Assembly (NCBI RefSeq): GCF_905404315.1
Contig: NC_066269.1
Coordinates: 744,001 to 808,000 of the forward strand
DNA length: 64,000 bases
Direction of reading: 5' to 3'
From: Leptidea sinapis
Lineage: Eukaryota; Arthropoda; Insecta; Lepidoptera; Pieridae
Under the pieces are notes generated by a model. It worked only from the letters and a program-made list of their open reading frames with translations, was not told where the DNA came from and did no database searches. The position numbers and the translations under genes are program-made. The stretch's first letter is position 1. Each line of letters opens with the position of its first letter. Below are positions 58,901 through 64,000 of this stretch, piece after piece.

Positions 58901-61900
58901 TCGTCTGCTCTCGTTATATATAGATGTGCAGCGGTGTTGGCTCTAGGGTGATTTCTAAGGCCATCGTTAGCAAGTGTGCTTTCGTGACAGCCATTGAATA
59001 AGCTTCAATTTTTTGCATGGTTATAAGCTTAGTCTTATAAGTGATGTATAAAGCCATTTGCTAATCTTTGAAGCAAGTCCCCAGGTTTTCACCATGAGTC
59101 TTATGCACTGCCAAAATATCCTACAGGCTTGTTCAGGTCGTGCTCAGAACGATAAGTACAGAGTAACTTACTGTCAAATATTACTCTCAGAAGACCTACC
59201 ATCAACTTTTAATTAGCGATTCAATTCCGATGCAGTTCAGTTTAGGTACTTAAACTGAATCGCTAATATTAGTATCATGAAGTGCCTTTAACTGAATGCC
59301 GTTTGAATCGCTTATGGAAGAAGGAACGAAATAAATTTGTCTGTGGTCCGCGGTGTGAGAAAGAGATGACGCTGTGCAGTCGTTGCATAAGTCTGCCTCT
59401 GTTACTCGAACCATGCGTTTCGAATACGAAAATGATATGATTTTAGCGGCTTTTTTGCATTACTACAAATACATTTTATAATGGCGCTTTATAGCGTCAA
59501 ATTATAAACAATTAAGGCCTTTTTAGAACTTTGAATTACAAATTCAAAATTTATTATTCTTTATGAATTACAAGAAGGTTTGCTTAAGTGTATTCGTAAA
59601 AATAAACTGATTAAAACGAGTTATGAACGCACCTCCACTCATATTTGATTTGACAGGAGCACAGAGTACTTTTTTTTTAATTCGTCCTTGCGAACAGGCT
59701 GTAGCCAGCGGCCTTACTGCCACCTCTTTAGTATTTTCATATTCGGTATTTATTTTCAGTATTTTGTTTCACAAAAAAGTATTAATAAGTATTCGCATCT
59801 CATCTTTCATTAATTCCCTTTTTCTTTTCTGTATGTTTTCAATATTTTTCAAAAGTTATTAATAAAACGATTCACATTCCGCTAAGAAATAGCAAGTTTT
59901 TATAAATCGCTCACTTTGACACTTTAGCTATCCAGTTTAAGTTGAAATATTACCTCATGGTACGAATGAATGAACGAACTAAAACAGTTTTCGATTAAAT
60001 TTCCGACTTGATTTGAAGTCAACCTAAATTGGATAGCTCTAATGACGTCGTGGTACGAAATAGCATAGCAGTTAATTTTAGATCGTCAATTAAATCGCAA
60101 TAAGAGTTCATGGTAGGCTCGCAGGTCCTTGACTTTAATTGTAAGGCTCAGTTCTTGCTAGCCACAGGGACTGGGGTTAAGATCTATAGAGTATACTAAG
60201 ACATTGCTCAGACTTTACTTACGTAAAACTTGTAACAAAAAGCGAAGTTAACTTTTGAATTGGGCTGTGTTAGCTCAGTATAATTTCAACCGTCAAATGA
60301 GTATAAAAAATAAATCAAAGATTGCGCTAAGCTTGAACTCGGCTAAGTTTTACATAAGGAGAGCAAAGTCTAAGTACGCTATCTAGATGCCATCCTAAGA
60401 CCGTAATCAGCTGCGCTCAAATGTTAATTTTATTAAAAAGTAGAATGTGAAAATGGTAGTGTTGAAAATGAATGTAAACCAATGAAGAATAGGCGTGATT
60501 GTCGATTTCGACGACAAGTGATTTGGGTCATGGGCGGGAATGTAATTGGGGCAACGTTGTGTTAATAATTCAGAAACGTTAGTTACGATTACTTTTACAA
60601 ACGTGCCTATTTACTACACAATATTTGCTCATTTATTCACTTCACATAACATTTATTGCAATATCAAGATTCAAGAAAATTTTACATACCTACATAAGAT
60701 TTTATAACTCCAATCTTATTTGGGTAATCAATCTCTTCTTTTTGTCAACCACAACTAAATTTGCAATTATAATGAGATCGGCATGAAATATTACCCTATA
60801 AATTTGTAAATGTGTAAATGTATGCCCATATGAACATTATCGTAGAAGAAAAAAAAACTTATTAAGTGCCTGCCTTGTGCATCCCAGGCCCAATAGTAAG
60901 AGGCGACTTTGATTTGATTTACCTGTGGGAGGCTTCTTCGCAGGATGCCGGCTAGATTATAGATACCACAACGGCGCCTATTTCTACCATGAAGCAGTAA
61001 TGTGTAAGCATTTAGCTGTGTTTCGGTCTGAAGGGCGTTATAACTAGTGAAATTACTGGGCAAATGAGGCTTAACATCTTATTTCTCAAGGTGACAAGCG
61101 CAGTTATTGCAGTACCACTCAGAATATCTGGGTTTTTCAAGAATCCTGAGCGGCACTGCATGGTAATAGGCAGGGCGTATCAATTACTATCAGCTGATCG
61201 TCCTGCTCGTCTTTTCTTTTCCAATTAAATTCATTTTAAAAGAAAAAAAAGCCTATTATTTAGCTATAACACTTTTCCTAATTCATTCCTTGCTTACAGG
61301 ACTCTTGCCGACACGTAGGGGGCTCAAAATTCTATGAGGTGATGGGGGAATCCACTTCGGCGGAGACATGCACTCCGTCGCCCACTGAGAAGCAGGACCA
61401 TATGAAGCCAACTGAAAGCGATGATGAAGGTATGTGATTCCTCTAATGTCGTAAGATGTGGGCGGCGGTGATCACTTAACATCAGGTGATTGTTTGTCCT
61501 CCTCTTCTATAAAAAAAATCTTATATATATATATTTTATATTTTTAATAATACATGTGGAAACGAGCAAGTTGGTCAAGATAGATGTGGCAAACGAGCAA
61601 GTTGGTTAATTGATGGAAATGAAAACCTTCAGCCATCTACAAAAACACAGATCAGGAGATACGTTGCCAATCTTGAGATGTGAATATTATCTAAGCTTGA
61701 AGGTGTCCCTATCTAGTATTGTTTCGGGAATACTGCAGCTCGCAAATGATTCTCGCAATTTTTTTCTTGCGAAACGCGCGGTTGTCACATGCCTGACATC
61801 AACGTGATGCGGATACAATTCCGCATTTTGATGGGAAGACAGTGAAAATCTTCTGGTATTTTCTCTGATGATCAATTATCCAATATTACATTTAATTCTG

Positions 61901-63983
61901 TGTCTATATACGAGTATATATATGAGATTTCCACGTATATAGTCACTTATCACGATATCTCTGGAACCATAAGGTGTAGAGAATTTGTTAGGAATATTCC
62001 TTTCGTAGAGTAGAGGTCAGCTAAGAAAGTGTTTTACGAAATTAGACCCGCAAAAGTTTTTTTTTAATATGAACAGAACAACGTCTATCGGGTCAGCTAG
62101 TATATTATATTATATCTTGACTTCAACTTCAGTTGCCCGTGACTATGCAGGGTATAAACGCGAAACGTTGGGTATTCATAATGTTTATTAATATTGGAAT
62201 AGCGATGTGATGCGAAATATTTGAATCTTTCTAGAGTGCATAGATTTACAATATAATTGCGTTATAAGGTATGGACGAGCAAAGCATGCTCCGGAAAGAA
62301 TACCTCTGAAGGAGATACAGCAAGATAGCAAAAGGAAAGCGAATCTCTTATTTCTGTAAGCGATTTTTATTGACAAGTAGTAAACAATCAGCTACAGTTA
62401 GTTTTCTTCGTTGAGAGATTTTTAATTAAAGTCTAAAAGTGGAATCCTGGTGACCAGAAATACAGGTATTTTTTTACCTACCACAGGCACCAGCGATCCG
62501 CAATCAAAACTTTAGTGTCCCTTATATTAAAGCTTTCTTTGCATGTATTGTTGGTTGTCGGTGAGAAATAAAGATTTTATTAGTATTCTTATTTTGAATA
62601 TTTTATCCTTACGCTCATGCACACATTGACAAATCACAATTGATTACGCATTATCGGGCTGTTAGGTTGTATACACTCTAGTATATTTTAAGTCTATGAA
62701 AGAATATAAAAGTTTGCAAGGAGGAGAAGTGTACAAACGAATAACATTTCTTCATCATCATATCAAAAAGATCCCAAAGATCTCCATCATCGGTCCATCT
62801 TGTGGGGGGCCTACCAACATTGCGTCTTCCGGGACGTGGTCGCCATTTGAGGACTTTGCTGCCCCAACGGACATCCGTCCTTCTTAAAACATTAGATTAT
62901 TACTAATTATAAAATAAAATTACGTTAATGTTATTTAGTTTCAGACGTGGACCAGGAGTGCACCGTGTTCTGCGGCGTGAGTTACCTGGGCGCGCAGAAC
63001 ATCGCCGACCCCAAGTCCGAGGGGGACATCCAGCGCATCATGAAGGAACTCAGCTCCATGCCGGAGAACCGGGACGGTATCGCCGTCTCCATATCGATAC
63101 CAGTGTGCTCGCAGGGACTCGTTGTGTAAGTATTTAGTGTGGAATTTAATGATACATAATAGTCTTAAGGCTGATCTATCGATCAACCTTTAGAGCATAC
63201 TCAGACTCTCCTCTCACTTTACTTTCGTAAAACTCAGCTGAGTTCAAGATTAGCGCAATCTTTTATTTGTTATTTATAGTCATTTCTTTGGCCGAGATTA
63301 TGCTGAGCTTACACAGTGGGAGGCTCCTTTGCACAGGATGCCGGCTAGATTATGGATACCACAACGGTGCCTATTTCTGTGTAAGCATTATTGTGTTTCG
63401 GTCTGAAGGGCGCCGTAGCTAGTGAAATTACTGCGCAAATGAGACTTAACATCTTATGTATCAAGACGACGAGCGTAATTGTAGTGCTCGTCAGAATTTT
63501 TTATCGGTATTTCAAGAATCCCGAGCGGCACTGCATTGTAATGGGCAGGGCGTATCAATCACCATCAGCTAAAAAGAGTGGCCATCGATTTTCTTGTAAG
63601 TTTTTCCCACGAGCTCTACTTTTTCCGATCATATGATAGGTTCATTAATTTAAAAAAGAAACGTTTATAGTGACGATTCAAAAGCGCTCACCTTAAGCCT
63701 AATTGAATAAAGTTCAATCGACTTTGACTTCGAGGAAGAAGAGTGTTTGAAAGTAGTCTAATTATGTTTGTGTCGTGTTCCAGGCTGTACCAGGCGGCCG
63801 GCCCCGCCGTCATGGCGCGCTACTCCGTCGGCCGCATCTCGTTCTACGCGCGCGGCTCGGCCGGCTCGCCCGTGGCCTCGTGCTTCGCCTTCACGTGGTC
63901 TCACGGCGACACGCGCGAGTCGGCCGTCTACCGCTGCCACGTGTTCCGCTGCCACATCGGAGAAGCGGTCGCGCAGGTCTCCA
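46999..63983 (+). CDS. RABGAP1: RabGAP1/GAPCenA-like Rab GTPase-activating protein, 5' part (five exons, runs off the window)
   Basis: Exons 46999-47139, 48350-48556, 61300-61429, 62945-63125 and 63784-63983 are in phase with GT-AG introns. Residues 1-159 are a low-complexity acidic region (MEFSGCRTNEVLEPVEVEFC; SRSQLINQELTIRPEANIES; KFYEVMGESTSAETCTPSPT). From about residue 163 a PTB domain begins: CTVFCGVSYLGAQNIADPKS, EGDIQRIMKELSSM, then MARYSVGRISFYARGS, CFAFTW and YRCHVFRCHIGEAVAQV. The YLG...R.I.FCARG...CFAF...CHVF.C.I.EAV pattern is that of RabGAP1 and RabGAP1L. Known family members have PTB, kinesin-like and TBC domains and inactivate Rab GTPases on endosomes and Golgi; here the TBC part lies outside. 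Exons 4-5 are strikingly GC-rich against their introns. Confidence 0.85.
47835..48235 (+). mobile_element. eroded jockey-group LINE fragment in RabGAP1 intron 1
   Basis: Scattered words match the J1/J2 C-terminal region: TCTTCTGCCATAATTATCACAGGGAGTGTTCAGA (cf. CTTCTACCGCATTTATCACGGGGAGTGTTCCGA), CATGTATTACCAAACTTTAAATGAACTTCCTTGTG and GTGTGATTCCTGTGGTGGTG. No frame survives. Confidence 0.55.
48557..49735 (+). other. start of RabGAP1 intron 3, no gene seen
   Basis: AT-rich intron sequence. One R3 repeat copy lies at about 49315-49445 (CTCACGAGTTCTACTTTTTCTGAACATATGGTAGATTCAGTAATTT). Nothing else can be supported. Confidence 0.6.
49740..51060 (-). mobile_element. jockey-group LINE J1 with reverse transcriptase, 5'-truncated
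   Basis: Minus-strand frames contain, from right to left, a palm start (FGLPESLCKWTSSSLTGRSI), NAGVPQGCVLSHTLFLLHIN, HCYADDSTGDAVYTGHAG (YADD near 50690), NPQKTQVCAFTTKKNP, then a 189-codon open frame with KAQVRPHMEYSSHLWSGAPQ and TTKLWNELPLAVFPGRYDMG, and the standard J1 3' tail at 49760-49870. It is the longest J1 copy here on this strand. The lost 5' part includes the endonuclease. One or two frameshifts separate the RT pieces. Confidence 0.9.
51213..51440. mobile_element. fold-back element with tRNA-promoter-like arms
   Basis: The left arm ATACAAATTAAATTTGTAACCAAAATTTATGAACGACGCGGG...GAACCTGCGACCTCTCGGG pairs with the right arm ending CCCGCATCGTTCATAAATTTTGGTTACCAGTTTAATTTGTAT, about 66 bp at roughly 85 percent by eye. 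Each arm has a B-box-like GGTTC(G/T)... next to the GTCGC(A/G)GG word. The inner left part on the minus strand, TTGGTTCAGTTGGTAAGAGCGC, resembles a tRNA D-arm/A-box. It is a non-coding repeat in RabGAP1 intron 3. A half copy is at 19925-19975. Confidence 0.7.
51585..51750 (-). repeat. dispersed repeat R2 fragment
   Basis: On the minus strand it carries GAATCCTGAATGGCACTGCATTGTGATGGGCAGGGCGTATCAATTACAATCAGCTGAATATCCTGCTCGTTTCATCCCTTA, the 3' end shared with the copies at 54941, 60915 and 63315. Confidence 0.8.
52177..52356. mobile_element. 180-bp miniature inverted-repeat element
   Basis: ACGGCCGTTCCCAATAT at the left and its exact complement ATATTGGGAACGGCCGT at the right bound a 180-bp AT-rich body with no coding. 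Seventeen terminal bases pair perfectly. The target duplication is not clear (TTTT/TAGT flanks). Confidence 0.85.
52787..53030 (+). mobile_element. 244-bp non-autonomous Helitron-like element
   Basis: It begins TCCTACTAATATTATAAATG after an A and ends AACGTTTGTCGGGTCAGCTAG before a T. TC and CTAG termini with A/T flanks are the Helitron rule, and I know this pair of ends from lepidopteran non-autonomous Helitrons. No coding. Confidence 0.8.
53321..53767 (+). mobile_element. second Helitron-like element with CAGCTAG end
   Basis: It starts near TTCTCGTGTCGCGGTGTTTG and ends GTATTTGCTGGGTCAGCTAG before a T. The right end is shared with the element 290 bp upstream. The exact left end is uncertain by a few bases. 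The part CACCTCCAAAATATTTA and the rest are non-coding. Confidence 0.6.
53768..54724 (+). other. RabGAP1 intron 3 sequence without recognisable content
   Basis: No protein-like frame or named repeat was found between the second Helitron-like element and the next R2 copy. Confidence 0.5.
54725..55255 (+). repeat. two R2 repeats in a row
   Basis: AGTGGGAGGCTCCTTTG(T/C)ACAG occurs at about 54741 and 54941, each followed by GGCTAGATTATGGGTACCA or its variant and GTAAGCATTA(C/T)TGTGTTTC. Only the second continues through GAGACCTAACATCTTATGTCTCAAGG and GAGCGGCACTGCATTATAATGG to GTCTCGTCCCTTA plus poly-A. The poly-A end suggests a retroposon. The first copy is 3'-truncated. Confidence 0.8.
55395..55905. 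repeat. inverted-repeat region with CRE-like sites
   Basis: CATATTATCTCTGGACCTCACTGGAACGTCAAT (about 55453-55485) is mirrored by ATTGACGTCCGCGTCAGGTCCAGAGATAATGTGG (about 55807-55840), and the outer parts pair weakly too. Between or beside the arms lie two perfect TGACGTCA octamers (55800-55807 and 55870-55877). It may be a miniature element. Confidence 0.65.
56524..56559 (+). CDS. candidate alternative first exon of the RabGAP1-like gene
   Basis: ATG at 56524 opens 12 codons, MKNERFSQIIYK, ending exactly at a donor AAG|GTAATA in phase 0. Exon 3 of the RabGAP1-like gene starts in phase 0 at 61300, so the join would be in frame and replace exons 1-2. The upstream 1 kb is richer in GC and in CREB/ATF-type sites than the surrounding intron. 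It is short, so chance is possible. Confidence 0.35.
56560..58364 (+). other. RabGAP1 intron sequence with an R3 repeat
   Basis: An R3 copy lies at about 57060-57190 (AAAAGTGGGTTTCTTGCCACTTTTTCTC). The part 57940-58360 has a more even base composition and could be an old LINE, but its frames are too damaged to read. Confidence 0.45.
58365..58735 (-). mobile_element. J2 and J1 LINE tails in a row
   Basis: On the minus strand, 58585-58725 is the J1 tail (GGAGGACAAAAGAGCGTACGGGTCACC, GTGATCACCGCCGCCCACAATCTCTTGC). Next to it 58365-58550 is a J2 tail (TATATACGAGGGGCAAACAGGTAAGAGG). Both are only 3' ends. The J1 piece probably inserted beside or into the older J2 piece. Confidence 0.75.
58736..59187 (+). 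other. unreadable old element or intron sequence
   Basis: Base composition is less AT-rich than the intron average and there are partial frames on the minus strand, but no motif I can name. Confidence 0.35.
59188..60118 (-). mobile_element. 0.9 kb terminal-inverted-repeat element, copy 2
   Basis: The left end reads GACCTACCATCAACTTTTAATTAGCGATTC and the right end, on the opposite strand, GAGCCTACCATGAACTCTTATTGCGATTTAATTGACG. It is the reverse-oriented sister of 16845-17736. CAGTTTAGGTACTTAAACTG is the matching subterminal near-palindrome. The internal plus frame 59623-59862 starts MNAPPLIFDLTGAQST, parallel to the other copy. RabGAP1 intron 3. Confidence 0.7.
60119..60914 (+). other. RabGAP1 intron sequence, nothing recognisable
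   Basis: No gene. AACTCGGCTAAGTTTTACATAAGGAGAGCAAAGTCTAAGTAC near 60335 recurs in reverse near 63190-63260 (TACTTTCGTAAAACTCAGCTGAGTTCAAGATTAGCGCAATC), so a further dispersed repeat is present. Confidence 0.5.
60915..61245 (+). repeat. R2 repeat copy
   Basis: GTGGGAGGCTTCTTCGCAGGATGCCGGCTAGATTATAGATACCACAACGGCGCCTATTTCTACC through GAGCGGCACTGCATGGTAATAGGCAGGGCGTATCAATTAC and CCTGCTCGTC. It ends 55 bp before the acceptor of RabGAP1 exon 3. Confidence 0.85.
61450..61870. mobile_element. short J1 and J2 LINE tails
   Basis: 61450-61515 on the plus strand is the last 60 bases of a J1 copy in reverse reading (TGGGCGGCGGTGATCACTTAACATCAGGTGA...TTTGTCCTCCT, then poly-A). 61560-61870 on the minus strand has the J2 words HPHHVDV-like YPHHVDVRHVTTARFARKKL and IPETILDRDTFKLR. 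Both are dead fragments in RabGAP1 intron 4 just after exon 3. Confidence 0.65.
61903..62100 (+). mobile_element. 198-bp Helitron-like 3' fragment
   Basis: It matches the last 200 bases of the Helitron relic at 20102-21571 in the opposite orientation: GAGATTTCCACGTATATAGTCACT, ATCACGATATCTCTGGAACC, and the end AGAACAACGTCTATCGGGTCAGCTAG before T. The left boundary TCTATATACGAG is approximate. Confidence 0.75.
62750..62890 (-). mobile_element. RTE LINE C-terminal fragment
   Basis: The minus frame reads RTDVRWGSKVLKWRPRPGRR then NVGRPPTRWTDDGDLWD, the conserved RTE reverse transcriptase tail. Only about 45 codons remain. It ends some 55 bp before RabGAP1 exon 4. Confidence 0.8.
63315..63575 (+). 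repeat. R2 repeat copy in RabGAP1 intron between PTB exons
   Basis: GTGGGAGGCTCCTTTGCACAGGATGCCGGCTAGATTATGG through GAGCGGCACTGCATTGTAATGGGCAGGGCGTATCAATCACC. It has a short internal deletion (CTGTGTAAGC) relative to its sisters. Confidence 0.85.
63580..63735 (+). repeat. R3 repeat copy directly after R2
   Basis: AAGAGTGGCCATCGATTTTCTTG, CCCACGAGCTCTACTTTTTCCGATCATATGATAGG and AAAAGCGCTCACCTTAAGCCTAATTGAATAAA. It ends about 50 bases before the acceptor of exon 5. Confidence 0.8.
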
Positions 63984-64000
63984 GTGAGTGGCCGACCTTC

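Noticed and set aside
62941..63186. 81-codon minus-strand frame opposite RabGAP1 exon 4
   Set aside because: Open only because the coding exon on the other strand is GC-rich and stop-poor; same for 63758-63955.

Overview
The window is animal nuclear DNA, AT-rich and intron-containing, and almost certainly from a moth or butterfly. It holds GT-AG spliced host genes separated and invaded by dispersed repeat families that I know from Lepidoptera: jockey-group LINE tails with the GAGGACAAACGAGC motif, RTE fragments, Helitron ends CGGGTCAGCTAG, TTAA-bounded piggyBac-like DNA, Tigger, Tc1 and mariner remnants, and an errantivirus. No database search was possible. Gene names rest on reading conserved protein motifs by eye.

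Host genes, left to right. (1) A Tctex-type dynein light chain (DYNLT2B-like), minus strand, four exons, 112-5679. (2) One terminal exon resembling the C-terminus of a SET/MYND protein, plus strand, 8237-8428. (3) A complete six-exon Sin1/MAPKAP1 gene, the TORC2 subunit, plus strand, 11140-21948, with N-terminal, CRIM, Ras-binding-like and PH-like segments all readable in phase. (4) A four-exon, 172-residue coiled-coil protein that I do not recognise, minus strand, 37677-39312. (5) The 5' part of a RabGAP1/GAPCenA-like gene, plus strand, 46999 to beyond the right edge. It has five exons up to most of the PTB domain, a 12.7 kb third intron, and a candidate alternative first exon at 56524-56559.

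Mobile DNA dominates the rest. At 28085-31054 and 33274-36291 there are two same-strand copies of a non-LTR retrotransposon. The second has an uninterrupted 1005-codon endonuclease/reverse transcriptase frame. At 39531-46209 a TTAA-bounded piggyBac-like element, with internal tandem arrays and a broken transposase, has been hit by an errantivirus-type LTR element (41294-44700). That insert has two LTRs that read identically, a 4-bp target duplication, and a protease-Env fusion frame in place of pol. Nested insertions also occur at 9280-10640, where a jockey-group LINE sits inside an RTE LINE. A Helitron relic with Rep-like coding and a possible 107-bp intron lies at 20102-21571. A 795-bp Tigger element lies at 6811-7605. 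Two ~0.9 kb terminal-inverted-repeat elements face each other at 16845-17736 and 59188-60118.

Structural oddities include a perfect 58-bp palindrome without spacer (6442-6499), a 100-bp minisatellite (18610-19065), a 61-nt perfect-stem hairpin upstream of the RabGAP gene (46496-46556), a fold-back element carrying tRNA-promoter-like boxes (51213-51440), and a pair of perfect TGACGTCA sites about 0.7 kb upstream of the candidate alternative RabGAP exon. I see no fully novel multi-gene system. The most unusual single object is the recently inserted, pol-deleted errantivirus.
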